DNA of 64,000 nucleotides, taken from Polynucleobacter wuianus (GTDB taxonomy: Bacteria > Pseudomonadota > Gammaproteobacteria > Burkholderiales > Burkholderiaceae). Location: contig NZ_CP015922.1 of assembly GCF_001659725.1 (NCBI RefSeq), positions 1,798,001 to 1,862,000 of the forward strand, written 5' to 3'. The notes under the pieces were generated by a model. It was not told the origin of the DNA, did not search any database, and worked only from the letters and a program-made list of their open reading frames with translations. Below are positions 1 through 8,401 of this stretch, piece by piece (position 1 is the first letter of the stretch; the number at the start of each line of letters is the position of its first letter). The translations under genes were made by a program, and so were the position numbers.

Positions 1-157
1 ATTCTCGAAGAGGTCGCAGCAAGAGTTCAATGCGACTAATCGACATATGCAGTCTTTGGGCTATCTCTGGTACAGAGACTAGCTGGCCATTAGTCGAGTG
101 ACTGGCAATATCCACCAGTGTATTTAGAGCAACTTTGACTGCTTTAGTAACTTCCAT
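1..157 (-). CDS. Rrf2-family transcriptional regulator, N-terminal part (cut by window edge)
   Basis: The minus strand is open from an ATG at 157 to the window edge and encodes about 52 residues starting MEVTKAVKVALNTLVDIA. The sequence then runs through SVPEIAQRLHMSISRIELLL, a winged-helix pattern of the Rrf2 family. It resembles the start of the complete Rrf2 protein at 22795-23358 (NTLIDI, then IDIAKRQHLSLSRMEIVL). The C-terminal half, where Fe-S cysteines would lie if present, is outside the window. It is divergent from the membrane protein gene at 193, with 35 bp between the two starts, so it may regulate that gene. The frame and motif are seen; the family call is inferred. Confidence 0.75.
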   Translation of the reverse strand, partial: MEVTKAVKVALNTLVDIASHSTNGQLVSVPEIAQRLHMSISRIELLLRPLRE

Positions 158-192
158 GGTGTTTTTGACATAAAAGTGAGATTGAGAATAGT

Positions 193-738
193 ATGAAACT
201 GATTCAAACTTTGTGCTGCAGCGCACTAATTAACCCTTTTTATCCCATGGTTGAAGCCTCCGAAAGTCAATACACCTTTTCCTGCCGTCTGCTATGCTTT
301 CTTGCTTGCCTGATGGCTGGCGCCATCATTGCTCAAGCTCTTGGCTGCCTCGCAACATACCTTGCAATGGAAGACTCGCAGGCAGCGGGCATGATGGCGC
401 ATCTGCTTATACAACATCTCTCATACTATTTTTTGGGGTGTGGATTTGTCATCTTGAGTCTCTCCAATATCTTGATTAAGAGAGGCTTATCTCAACTGAA
501 AGTAATTCGCTTACCTTCTTTGATATTGATCGTTTCCGTTAGCGTTGCCAGCTTTTTGCTCATCCCACGCATGGACTACTTAAGAGCGACCGCACTCTTG
601 GATGGAATGCCAGTAATGCTCTCGCCTTTTGCAAGCTACTTTGCAATATTAAATGGGATCACATTTTTCTTACTTTGCGTTCAGATTTTCTCAAGCCTCC
701 TAATAGCCTGGAGTCTTAGTGATAATCAATCAACCTAG
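193..738 (+). CDS. Four-helix inner-membrane protein of unknown function
   Basis: This 181-residue protein has about four hydrophobic segments (roughly residues 31-54, 72-92, 105-124 and 143-172) and no recognisable catalytic motif. Spacing of the helices loosely recalls the DUF4149/TMEM205-like protein at 2997-3380, but I cannot assign a family. It is divergent from an Rrf2 regulator, which may control it. Its stop overlaps the end of the convergent DUF2244 gene by 9 bp. Confidence 0.7.
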   Translation: MKLIQTLCCSALINPFYPMVEASESQYTFSCRLLCFLACLMAGAIIAQALGCLATYLAMEDSQAAGMMAHLLIQHLSYYFLGCGFVILSLSNILIKRGLSQLKVIRLPSLILIVSVSVASFLLIPRMDYLRATALLDGMPVMLSPFASYFAILNGITFFLLCVQIFSSLLIAWSLSDNQST

Positions 739-1164
739 GTAAGCACGTACTTGTGCAATCAAGGCAAGCTGCTGCTCATGCCTTATAAACTGGCCAAGCT
801 CAATCCGTAATGCAGATTGGCTGATATGAAATGTTTTAGAGCCCTCAATCGGCGGCTCAATTTTTGCCCACTGAGTATTAAATTCAAAAAGGGTTTCTCT
901 GTAACCAATAAATTTTTTGACTAAAAGACGTTTTCCATCAATTTCAATCGTTTCACAATCTAAAGCATGTCTGCAGTAGATTAAAAAACCAACCGTTACC
1001 GCCGTTAACTCCAAGGCTGTAAAAATTGGAATCATCCATACGCCTGCCAAAAAGAAGCCTGTTGCGACGATCAGCGAAAGACAAACCAAGACAACATAAA
1101 ATTGGAGAAGTTGCTTTGGTGTTAGCGCGCAGTTTCTTCGCATTTGCCAACGTTTCGGACTCAT
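730..1164 (-). CDS. DUF2244 domain membrane protein
   Basis: The 144-residue product has a basic N-terminus, two adjacent membrane helices (about residues 23-41 and 45-63) and a C-terminal soluble part with a conserved pattern LxVxKxIGYRETLFEFNTQWAKIE. That layout matches DUF2244 proteins, which often sit near cytochrome oxidase genes in proteobacteria; no such genes are in this window. The biochemical role is unknown. A 49-codon small gene lies 26 bp upstream on the same strand and may be co-transcribed. Confidence 0.75.
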   Translation of the reverse strand: MSPKRWQMRRNCALTPKQLLQFYVVLVCLSLIVATGFFLAGVWMIPIFTALELTAVTVGFLIYCRHALDCETIEIDGKRLLVKKFIGYRETLFEFNTQWAKIEPPIEGSKTFHISQSALRIELGQFIRHEQQLALIAQVRAYLG

Positions 1165-1190
1165 GTCAACGGCTAGAGAATAACCAAGCT

Positions 1191-1340
1191 TTATTTAATC
1201 TTGTTGCGCTCTTGAGCTTTAGCCAACTGATCAGCGCTTCGTTGCTGAAAATCGACCATATTGTGATAACCCATTTGATAGCAAGGGCAATGCTTACCCA
1301 AAATAAAGCGGGCTAGCTTAATGCGAAGCTTTTGAATCAT
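1191..1340 (-). CDS. Small basic protein, 49 residues, unknown
   Basis: The frame starts at an ATG at 1340, preceded by a good ribosome binding site (AGGAGATCAAAATG in transcript sense), and ends with TAA at 1191-1193. The product begins MIQKLRIKLARFILGKHCPC and ends AKAQERNKIK. It is basic, with a CPC motif at residues 18-20, and has no membrane helix. It lies 26 bp upstream of the DUF2244 gene on the same strand. I do not recognise the family. Confidence 0.6.
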   Translation of the reverse strand: MIQKLRIKLARFILGKHCPCYQMGYHNMVDFQQRSADQLAKAQERNKIK

Positions 1341-1469
1341 TTTGATCTCCTAGTATTGAGCTTTAAATGTAAACGTAAATAAGGTTTGGTGCTGGCTATC
1401 AGAAAAAGTGGGGCGTTTAACTCCAATTAAGCCTCAGCAAAGATGAGATAAATCCATTACATTGAATGG

Positions 1470-2114
1470 ATGACTGATTCCACCCCCTCCTCTCGCAAAA
1501 TTCCCCTATTTCCACTGGGCACCGTGCTTTTTCCAGATGGCGTGATTGCCCTGAAGATTTTTGAGGCACGCTACCTTGACATGATTAAGCAATGTTTGCG
1601 AGAAAAGACTGAGTTTGGCGTAGTGAGCATTATCAAAAACACTAGTGCCAGCGAAGAAGATATATCCCTATCCTTTTCAAACATTGGTACTCTGGCCAAA
1701 ATTGAGGACTTTGACCCAGTTCAGCCCGCTCTTTATATGACCAAGTCATTTGGCACGCAGCGCTTTAAGTTAATCACTAGCGCACAAGAGACTAATGGGC
1801 TTTGGATGGGTGAAGTTGAGCTTTTGGAGAACGATCCCCTTATCCCAATTCCCCAAGAGCATCAAAAGGTTGCTGAGTTACTAGATGAAATCATCTCAGT
1901 CATTCAAAGCGAAGATCTTTTAGGGGAAGCTCCCTTTAAGAAACCATTTAAGGTAGATGATTGTGGTTGGGTCTCTAACCGCCTTGCCGAGCTTTTACCC
2001 ATCTCATTAGCCCAGAAGAATCATTTGTTGGCCCAAACCAACCCCAGGATTAGGCTGGATCTCATCACTAAAATTATTGAAGATGATGATTTAAGAAATC
2101 TCATGATGCATTAA
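1470..2114 (+). CDS. LON peptidase substrate-binding domain protein
   Basis: The 214-residue protein opens with KIPLFPLGTVLFPDGVIALKIFEARYLDM, the signature of the Lon N-terminal substrate-binding domain, which here fills almost the whole protein. There is no AAA or protease domain, so it is a stand-alone Lon-N (YcaP/COG2802-like) protein, presumed to bind unfolded proteins or small ligands. The length is normal for this group. The next gene starts 4 bp after its stop, which indicates translational coupling. Confidence 0.85.
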   Translation: MTDSTPSSRKIPLFPLGTVLFPDGVIALKIFEARYLDMIKQCLREKTEFGVVSIIKNTSASEEDISLSFSNIGTLAKIEDFDPVQPALYMTKSFGTQRFKLITSAQETNGLWMGEVELLENDPLIPIPQEHQKVAELLDEIISVIQSEDLLGEAPFKKPFKVDDCGWVSNRLAELLPISLAQKNHLLAQTNPRIRLDLITKIIEDDDLRNLMMH

Positions 2115-2118
2115 TGCT

Positions 2119-2979
2119 ATGCTGGATGAGCTGATTCGTAAAACGATTCGAGAGATGGTTGGCGGAAGCGGGCCACCAGTGGCGTTTTTGGTTCCAAAAG
2201 GTGATCGAGGTTTATTCGGTCCAGAATCTATTGCCTGGAAGGTTCATGCTGACTTTATCTCCATGATGATTGGTGGTATTAGCTCGTTGGTCTTGCAGGC
2301 CCTTCACCCTCAGGCTCTTGCTGGAGTGTGGGATCACTCCACTTTTAGGGAGGATCTCAAGGGCCGCCTTGGTAGAACGGCATTTTTTATAGCAGCAACA
2401 ACCTATGGTCCCACTGAGATGGCAAATAATGTGATTACAAAGGTCAATCACATTCATACCAAAATTACCGGCTTAGATGAATTTGGCAAACCCTATGCAG
2501 CAACAGATCCCCATTTACTCGCTTGGGTACACCTTACTGAAACACGCAGCTTTATGAATGCATATGAAGTCTACCGAAAAGAAACAATTACTCCAAAAGA
2601 AAAAGATCAATATTTTTTAGAAATGAAATCTTTGGGTGAAAGAATGGGTGCCACCGATCTTCCTAGCACTTATGCCGATACCGAGAGCGCTATAAAAGCT
2701 TATATTCCAGAACTCTATTTTGGTGAGCGTGCAAAGAGCATTGTTGATTTACTTGAGAGCTTTCCTAGCAAGCTAGCAGCTAAACCATTTATTAAACTGA
2801 TTACTCGCGCAGCCTTTCTCAATCTTCCAGGCTGGGTCTACCCCTTGATTGGGAAAGCTACCCCAACTTATTTAGAGCGCTTAGCAGTTAAAAAGAGTAT
2901 TGATTTAATTGCAATTCTCGTTCGTGAGGCACTTAAGGATGGGGTCGCCGCCCACTCCCTTCGAAGAGTCTACGGATAA
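2119..2979 (+). CDS. Oxygenase MpaB family protein (DUF2236)
   Basis: The 286-residue protein carries the DUF2236 core: WKVHADFISMMIGGISSLVLQALHPQALAGVWDHSTF followed by RLGRTAFFIAATTYG and a later HxxWVHLTETRSF-type segment. MpaB (latex-clearing/rubber oxygenase related) proteins use a haem or metal held by conserved His and Arg residues; the substrate here is unknown. It is co-oriented and tightly spaced with the LON-domain gene upstream and a DUF4149 gene 17 bp downstream, suggesting a three-gene operon. Confidence 0.8.
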   Translation: MLDELIRKTIREMVGGSGPPVAFLVPKGDRGLFGPESIAWKVHADFISMMIGGISSLVLQALHPQALAGVWDHSTFREDLKGRLGRTAFFIAATTYGPTEMANNVITKVNHIHTKITGLDEFGKPYAATDPHLLAWVHLTETRSFMNAYEVYRKETITPKEKDQYFLEMKSLGERMGATDLPSTYADTESAIKAYIPELYFGERAKSIVDLLESFPSKLAAKPFIKLITRAAFLNLPGWVYPLIGKATPTYLERLAVKKSIDLIAILVREALKDGVAAHSLRRVYG

Positions 2980-2996
2980 TTTTTTAGGAAACAATC

Positions 2997-3380
2997 ATGA
3001 TCACGATCACGGCTTATTTAATATCTGGCATGGTTGGCATCATGCTCTTTTTTACCGTTGTAGTAGCCCCGAGTGTTTTTAAGGTTCTACCAGTTGAATG
3101 GTCCAGCAAGTACGTAAGGAACTTTTTTCCCAAATACTACGCATCGCTTGGCTTAGTAACGCTAATCTGCGTTTTTACCGAGTCTGACACAACCAACAAG
3201 GCATTACTGGCAATCTGTGCAGCACTTTTTGCTTTTACGCTCTTATATCTGACTGGAAAAATTAATAGCGCTAAAGATAGCGGCTTCACTCGTCAATTTC
3301 ATTGGCTTCATGGCGCCAGCGTAGCCATTAATTTATTTCAATTAATTACTTTTATCTATCTGCTAGTCAAAGCATCATAA
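2997..3380 (+). CDS. DUF4149 / TMEM205-like membrane protein
   Basis: This 127-residue protein has four predicted membrane helices. The motif FHWLHGASVAINLFQLI near residues 101-117 is typical of the DUF4149 family (compare FHxLHGxSVxxNLxQL). Function is unknown; the family is widespread in proteobacteria. A GGA-rich ribosome binding site (TTAGGAAACAATC) precedes the ATG. It is the last gene of the apparent LON-MpaB-DUF4149 operon. Confidence 0.75.
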   Translation: MITITAYLISGMVGIMLFFTVVVAPSVFKVLPVEWSSKYVRNFFPKYYASLGLVTLICVFTESDTTNKALLAICAALFAFTLLYLTGKINSAKDSGFTRQFHWLHGASVAINLFQLITFIYLLVKAS

Positions 3381-3408
3381 AGAGTAAGGCCCCTAAGCTA
3401 TTGCTCAA

Positions 3409-3585
3409 TTACTTAGGCTCAAGCTTGTTGAGAGCTTGATCTTGACTATCCTGGGTAGCGGTATGTAGCTTTAAGCTGGGCGCTGTCATTTTTTCACCAT
3501 CCCAAACCTGCCCACACCAGCACTCGCCTGCGTCATTAATGATGCAAACACCGGATCCACAGCAGCGCTTATCTGGAGCTTTCAT
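3409..3585 (-). CDS. Small cysteine-rich protein, 58 residues
   Basis: The frame runs from an ATG at 3585 to TAA at 3409-3411. Its N-terminal half contains five cysteines: RCCGSGVC (residues 7-14), then CWC (22-24) before VWDGEKM. The spacing suggests a compact metal or Fe-S site; the tail from about residue 36 is polar and probably disordered. The start lies one base after the stop of the MAPEG gene upstream on the same strand, with AAGG in the MAPEG end as ribosome binding site, so the two are probably coupled. I do not know the family. Confidence 0.65.
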   Translation of the reverse strand: MKAPDKRCCGSGVCIINDAGECWCGQVWDGEKMTAPSLKLHTATQDSQDQALNKLEPK

Positions 3586-3586
3586 A

Positions 3587-3985
3587 TTAGGCCTTCATGA
3601 GCTGGTGAAAGATTCCATAAGCTGCGCCTGTCCACAGGCCCGCCACAACTAGAATGGATATCAAAAAACCTAAGCCACGTTTTGCTGGATTGAGTTGATA
3701 AGCAATGGCGTACCAGATTCGGGCAATCAGCCAAATCACACCAGAATCCCCCGCCCCTTTATCTCCAATAAAAATAGCATAGAGCCATAAGGCAGGCAAA
3801 AACATGAGGACGTTTTCAATCGTATTGAGCTGGATTCGGTAGGCACGCTCAAAAAGCTCATGCCCAGAAATAGCTGGCGCTTTGACTTGATATTTCCCTC
3901 TAGCCCTACCTACATTAAAAGTGAGCCCAAACATCAACAGAACGGTCAGTAGAGTGATAAAAGAGGTGTAGAGATACTGGTTCAT
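3587..3985 (-). CDS. MAPEG family membrane protein
   Basis: The 132-residue product has four hydrophobic helices and the family signature FERAYRIQLNTIENVLMFLPALWLYA (compare the E-R-x-x-x-x-Q-x-N-x-x-E pattern of MAPEG proteins, including glutathione S-transferases and leukotriene synthases). Bacterial members probably have glutathione-dependent transferase or peroxidase activity in the inner membrane. It is followed one base later by the Cys-rich small gene. Confidence 0.85.
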   Translation of the reverse strand: MNQYLYTSFITLLTVLLMFGLTFNVGRARGKYQVKAPAISGHELFERAYRIQLNTIENVLMFLPALWLYAIFIGDKGAGDSGVIWLIARIWYAIAYQLNPAKRGLGFLISILVVAGLWTGAAYGIFHQLMKA

Positions 3986-4065
3986 AAATAAGAGCCGATC
4001 AAGAAATAGGAATTAAGGATATTCTAGGGTTTTTATTCATTTGTCGCTTACGTTCAATTCTCCCA

Positions 4066-4752
4066 ATGAATCAAGACTCCTTATTTTCCGCCAACTCATT
4101 CCATAACGGGTTAAATCTATTACCTAAGGTTGGCTCCGCCTTCTACCATCCAGAGTTTATAAACGCGACAGATAGCACTCAGCTCATGAATCAGTTACAA
4201 CATTCGCTTCAATGGGGTGCGGATCAGCTCATAATGTTTGGCAGGCTGGTCACTACTCGTCGCAAAGTAGCATGGGTTGGAGACCCCAATTGCTCTTACA
4301 CCTACTCTGGGGTGAAAAAACAAGCGCAAGCCTGGATCCCAGAATTAATAGGCATTAAACGCCAAGTCGAAGAGCTTACCCAGTCAAAATATAATTCTTG
4401 CCTACTCAATCTTTACCATGATGGTGCAGATGGCATGGGCTGGCATAGTGATAATGAAAATGAGTTGGATACCCAATCGCCTATTGCCTCACTAAGCCTT
4501 GGGGCTAAGCGTAAGTTCGCTTTTAGGCACAAGCAAGATAAATCAACCACTTCCCTGCTTCTGGAAAATGGTAGCGCCCTCATTATGTACGCCCCCACTC
4601 AGCAATTTTGGCAGCATACGCTCCTGAAGACAAAAACTATACATACACCTCGCATCAACCTAACCTTCAGAAAAATCAATGTTAGCAATGAATCAGGATC
4701 AACGAAAAACAATCTCTGTTGCGATCATTGGTGCCGGCATAGCGGGACTTAG
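4066..4752 (+). CDS. AlkB-like Fe(II)/2-oxoglutarate-dependent dioxygenase
   Basis: AlkB enzymes repair alkylated DNA or RNA bases by oxidative demethylation. The 228-residue protein has the HxD iron motif in GMGWHSDNE (residues about 124-132), a distal His and the Arg pair in HTPRINLTFR (about 193-202), and the conserved segment SLGAKRKFAFRHK. Most AlkB proteins end soon after the RxxLTFR motif; here about 25 residues follow and overlap the start of the next gene by 74 bp. That tail has no conserved look and may be a consequence of stop-codon loss. Confidence 0.88.
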   Translation: MNQDSLFSANSFHNGLNLLPKVGSAFYHPEFINATDSTQLMNQLQHSLQWGADQLIMFGRLVTTRRKVAWVGDPNCSYTYSGVKKQAQAWIPELIGIKRQVEELTQSKYNSCLLNLYHDGADGMGWHSDNENELDTQSPIASLSLGAKRKFAFRHKQDKSTTSLLLENGSALIMYAPTQQFWQHTLLKTKTIHTPRINLTFRKINVSNESGSTKNNLCCDHWCRHSGT

Positions 4753-5683
4753 CTGTGCTACTCGGCTTAAAGCACTGGGATTTACAGTACAGATCTACGA
4801 AAAGAGTCGCGGTGTCAGTGGCCGCATGAGCACTCGTAAGGCGGATGATTGGTCAGCTGACCACGGAGCCCAGTACTTCACTGCTAGGGACTCCTTATTT
4901 ATTGAAGAGGTCAATCAATGGGTTGATACCGATGCGGCTGCTATCTGGAATCCACGCTTAAGAGTGTATGAAGCCAAACAATGGCGAGAGAGCGTCTCCA
5001 GTGAACATCGTTATGTCGGCACTCCCGCCATGAATTCAGTTGGTAAACATTTAGCCAGGAATTTGCCAATTGAATTTAATCAAACCATTGATCGCATTGC
5101 TTATAACAATAGTAAGTGGCTATTACACAGTCTAGAAGCCGGCGACATTGAACAACAATTTGACTGGCTTGTAATAGCACTTCCTGCACCTCAAGCCCAA
5201 GCTCTTGCTAAGTCGTCGGACAAGTCAATTGAAGAAATTGCCGCTGATGCCAATATGCTGGGCTGTTGGACTGTTATAGCAAACTTTGCAGAAAAATCGG
5301 ATGTTCCATTTGACGCTGCTTTTATTAACGATGAGATTATTAGCTGGATTTCTCGAAACAATTCAAAGCCAAATCGAACTGGTATGGAGACTTGGACTAT
5401 TCATGCTAATCCTCAATGGAGTCAAGAATGGATCGAGCTAGAAAAAGATGAGGCAGCCAAGCGTATCCTCAATTGTGCAAAGACGCTTGGTCTCGATTGT
5501 GATCAAGCCATCATTACGATTCATCGCTGGCGTTATGCAAGCGGGCATATTAATTGCATTCCAGGCTTTAGATTTCGAGAGGATTTAAAGATAGGGTTTT
5601 GTGGCGATTGGCTTCATGGCGGTAGAGTTGAAGGCGCTTGGCTCAGCGGTCACAAGTTAGCATCGCAGATTGCAAATAGTTAA
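4679..5683 (+). CDS. NAD(P)/FAD-dependent oxidoreductase (renalase-like, COG3380)
   Basis: The protein begins with a Rossmann dinucleotide-binding motif, VAIIGAGIAGLSCATRL, followed by YEKSRGVSGRMSTRK and DHGAQYFTARD, the pattern of the COG3380/renalase-like flavoproteins. The C-terminal GFCGDWLHGGRVEGAWLSGHKLA is the second FAD-contact motif. The physiological substrate is unknown. Starts at 4679 or at the ATG at 4688 are equally possible; both lie inside the alkB frame. The folB gene follows 13 bp after its stop. Confidence 0.85.
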   Translation: MLAMNQDQRKTISVAIIGAGIAGLSCATRLKALGFTVQIYEKSRGVSGRMSTRKADDWSADHGAQYFTARDSLFIEEVNQWVDTDAAAIWNPRLRVYEAKQWRESVSSEHRYVGTPAMNSVGKHLARNLPIEFNQTIDRIAYNNSKWLLHSLEAGDIEQQFDWLVIALPAPQAQALAKSSDKSIEEIAADANMLGCWTVIANFAEKSDVPFDAAFINDEIISWISRNNSKPNRTGMETWTIHANPQWSQEWIELEKDEAAKRILNCAKTLGLDCDQAIITIHRWRYASGHINCIPGFRFREDLKIGFCGDWLHGGRVEGAWLSGHKLASQIANS

Positions 5684-5696
5684 AGGTAAAATCTAT

Positions 5697-6107
5697 ATGA
5701 ATATGATGAACACAAATGCACGTATTGAATTAAAAGATCTCAAGCTCCAGACGCAAATAGGAACTTATGGACCAGGAGCCATTATTCCCAAGCAGCATCT
5801 TTTAGATTTGACTCTATGGATTGACTCAAAATTAGTCTTGATCTCAGAAGATGTCATGAAGAATGTATTTGACTATGACCCATTAGTTACTGAAATTAAT
5901 AGGCTTGCGGGCGATGGTCATTATGAGACCCAAGAAAGATTGATGACTCGTATAGTTCAAGCTTGCGCAAAATATTCCGAAATCATTTCTCTTGAAATTG
6001 GCCTGAGGAAATTGCCGGTCAGCGCAGGCTCTGGTTCACTTGGTGTGCGTCTCATGGTAGACGAAAAGACTATGCAGAGACTAAGAACTTCAAAACTCTC
6101 AGCGTAA
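5697..6107 (+). CDS. folB: Dihydroneopterin aldolase
   Basis: FolB converts 7,8-dihydroneopterin to 6-hydroxymethyl-dihydropterin in folate synthesis. The protein has RIELKDLKLQTQIGTYGPG near the start and ends with EIGLRKLPVSAGSGSLGVRL, which fits the FolB fold. The chosen start is the ATG at 5697, preceded by AAAGG; an in-frame upstream start at 5670 would overlap the previous gene. With folE2 at 37227 it forms part of the pterin branch seen in the window. Confidence 0.8.
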   Translation: MNMMNTNARIELKDLKLQTQIGTYGPGAIIPKQHLLDLTLWIDSKLVLISEDVMKNVFDYDPLVTEINRLAGDGHYETQERLMTRIVQACAKYSEIISLEIGLRKLPVSAGSGSLGVRLMVDEKTMQRLRTSKLSA

Positions 6108-6192
6108 ATAAGCCCTAATGAGGCTTAAAAACTCATCATAAAAGTATCGAAGTTTTTTACGAGCCTCATATCGCGGACGATGAAAATGTGTC

Positions 6193-6214
6193 ATGCCAGC
6201 CCGAAGGCCGGCAT
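6193..6214 (-). terminator. Possible terminator hairpin after the Cu/Zn SOD gene
   Basis: ATGCCaGCC and GGCcGGCAT form a stem around a CGAA tetraloop. On the minus strand it lies 16 bp past the SOD stop, but only a short T run follows (CATTTTC). This makes it a weak rho-independent terminator candidate. Confidence 0.4.
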
Positions 6215-6230
6215 TCCTTGTGATCTCTGC

Positions 6231-6764
6231 TTACTTAATCAAGCCGCAGGCAATACGAGGGCCAGAGTTACCAGCAGGCTGACTCTTATAGTCATCCGGA
6301 TCTCTGTGAACCACTACCGATCGACCCACAATTCCTGTTGGCCCAGTATTAACAGAAAAGCCGTGCAATTTTGCCGTATAGATTGCGTTACCACTAGCAT
6401 CAGATTTGATATTCGGTAAATCGCCTGCATGATTCATGCCACTATCAGGCATTCCATGCATCTTAGTTTCAGGATTAAAGTGTCCGCCTGCACTCGTTGC
6501 ATCAGGCGCAGAGCAGTCTCCCTTTTCATGAACATGAAAACCTTGCTCAGAATTAGGCTTTAAGCCAGAAAATTTGCCATTGATTAATACGTCATGACCT
6601 TGCCAAACAAAGGTAACTTCGCCTTTAGCCTGGGACCCCGACCTAGAATCCAAGCTAGCACTTGCCTTCTGCCCAGCACCCTGCTCCATAGATTGACAGG
6701 CAACCAAGGACAGCAATCCCGCGGTCGAGGCTGCAAGGAGCATCTGTTTTTGAATTAGCTTCAT
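6231..6764 (-). CDS. sodC: Cu/Zn superoxide dismutase family lipoprotein
   Basis: This exported enzyme would dismutate periplasmic superoxide. It has GFHVHEKGDCS and GGHFNPE (copper and zinc ligands), HAGDLPNI, and VVHRDPDDYKSQPAGNSGPRIACG near the end. The N-terminus MKLIQKQMLLAASTAGLLSLVACQS is a lipoprotein signal with lipobox LVAC. The start at 6764 is chosen because GGAG precedes it and the signal peptide begins there; the frame is open further upstream. It is divergent from the histidine phosphatase gene. Confidence 0.88.
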   Translation of the reverse strand: MKLIQKQMLLAASTAGLLSLVACQSMEQGAGQKASASLDSRSGSQAKGEVTFVWQGHDVLINGKFSGLKPNSEQGFHVHEKGDCSAPDATSAGGHFNPETKMHGMPDSGMNHAGDLPNIKSDASGNAIYTAKLHGFSVNTGPTGIVGRSVVVHRDPDDYKSQPAGNSGPRIACGLIK

Positions 6765-6913
6765 TTTTGACTCCGTTATTTTTATAACAATTGAAATTAC
6801 CCGATCAGTTTCACACAAATAAATTGAACTCGCAGGCTCCCGATATCCAAGATTACGAGCCATGCATGAATTCACAACTTTTACTAAACTGGGGCATCAA
6901 AGCGCTCGAAACT

Positions 6914-7495
6914 ATGAAATTGAAAAAATTAATCACCCTTTTGTTGGTAGGCCCTTTACTTGCCTTTTGCACCTTATCGGCAAGGGCGAACCTTGCAAAT
7001 GAATTGAATGATGGGCAGCATGTCCTGCTGATGCGGCATGCCGACGCACCAGGTTACGGAGATCCCCCGGGCTATCAATTGGATAAATGCGCGACCCAGA
7101 GAAATCTAGGGGAGAAAGGTAAAAAACAGGCAATAGCCATAGGTCAATGGTTAAGCAGCCAAGGAATTAGCTCTGCAAAAGTATTTAGCAGTCCCTGGTG
7201 TCGCTGCCTCGATACAGCAAGGCCATTGAACAAAGGACCCGTCACAATTACACCGGTACTTGGCTCTTTTTTTGACGATATGAGCCTCGAAAAACAACAA
7301 ACCCAAGATTTAGAAAAGTTGATTCAAACTCAACTTAAAGAAAATCCTAAAGCGCCACTCATTCTAGTGACACACCATGTCAACATACAAGCTTATACAG
7401 GTAAGGTGGTGAATGTTGGTGACATGGTCCTAGTCAAGACCGACAAGAAAGGCAAATACCTTTCTCATCAAATCTACCCAAGTCCAAGCTATTAA
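6914..7495 (+). CDS. Exported histidine phosphatase family protein
   Basis: The protein starts with a signal peptide (MKLKKLITLLLVGPLLAFCTLSARA) and has the RHG-type catalytic motif LLMRHADAPG, a second arginine region SSPWCRCLDTA and the late catalytic histidine in LVTHHVNIQAYTG. Histidine phosphatases form a phosphohistidine intermediate; the substrate is unknown. An in-frame upstream ATG at 6866 is less likely because it would bury the signal peptide. It is divergent from the SOD gene and 14 bp before the next gene. Confidence 0.82.
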   Translation: MKLKKLITLLLVGPLLAFCTLSARANLANELNDGQHVLLMRHADAPGYGDPPGYQLDKCATQRNLGEKGKKQAIAIGQWLSSQGISSAKVFSSPWCRCLDTARPLNKGPVTITPVLGSFFDDMSLEKQQTQDLEKLIQTQLKENPKAPLILVTHHVNIQAYTGKVVNVGDMVLVKTDKKGKYLSHQIYPSPSY

Positions 7496-7509
7496 AAATT
7501 TGCGCTCTT

Positions 7510-8364
7510 ATGTCAAATCATCTCAAGCCTTATGATGGATTGAAAGCAAGTCTACTAACTCAACATGGTAAAGAGTCTGTAATTTGCCCTGAAATGCTTA
7601 ACACCAATGGTCTTGAAGTAATTCATGTAACGGGATATGACACAGATAAACTTGGAACGTTTACTCGTGATATTCCGCGGTATGGATCGCAACTAGAAGC
7701 TGCCAGAAAAAAAGCAAGGGTTGGCATGGAGCTCTCAGGAACTCAAATAGGTATTGCTAGTGAGGGAGCATTTGCGAATGATCCATACACCGGACTAATT
7801 CCTTGGAATTATGAATTAGTTCTAATGGTTGATGACACCCGCAATATAGAAATTGTTGGGTTTTTTGGAGGGGAGGCACAAAGTGCGAGCAAGCTGGCGT
7901 CGAGTTGGGATGAGTTGACAGTCTTCTTGTCTGAGGCCCAATTTCCAAGTCATCAATTGGTAATTAGGCCTGATGATGAATACCAACTTGAATGCCGTAA
8001 AGCCATCAACACAATTGAGTCGCTAAAAGAAGCATACGACTGGGCTGCGAAGCTTTCCAAGAGCGGCAATGTCTTTGTAGAGAATGATCTACGGGCTCAC
8101 ACTAACCCAACCCGCATGGCAAACATCCTAAAAGCAACACAAGATTTAGCCAAGAAAATGGCCTGCCTTTGTCCAGAGTGCAAATCTCCTGGGTTCTCAA
8201 TTACTGAAACTAAAAAAGGCTTACCCTGCCGTCACTGTGGAGCACCAACAAATTTACCAATTGCTAATATGTGGTCATGCGTAAAGTGTGGACACAAAGA
8301 AGGGGTGGCGATTACCAACCAGGACGGCGCCGACCCATCAAGGTGTAATTACTGCAATCCTTAG
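7510..8364 (+). CDS. DUF6671-like protein with C-terminal zinc ribbons
   Basis: The 284-residue protein has an N-terminal soluble domain (about 1-220), with the run AARKKARVGMELSGTQIGIASEGAF near residues 58-82. The C-terminus has four CxxC pairs (CPEC, CRHC, CVKC, CNYC; about residues 222-283) that would bind two zinc ions. I recall this architecture as DUF6671 but cannot confirm it. The last pair, CNYCNP, is at the very C-terminus. No catalytic function is assigned. Confidence 0.7.
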   Translation: MSNHLKPYDGLKASLLTQHGKESVICPEMLNTNGLEVIHVTGYDTDKLGTFTRDIPRYGSQLEAARKKARVGMELSGTQIGIASEGAFANDPYTGLIPWNYELVLMVDDTRNIEIVGFFGGEAQSASKLASSWDELTVFLSEAQFPSHQLVIRPDDEYQLECRKAINTIESLKEAYDWAAKLSKSGNVFVENDLRAHTNPTRMANILKATQDLAKKMACLCPECKSPGFSITETKKGLPCRHCGAPTNLPIANMWSCVKCGHKEGVAITNQDGADPSRCNYCNP

Positions 8365-8401
8365 AAATATGTTTTGCTGGAAGTAACGCTTATTAACACT
8401 C

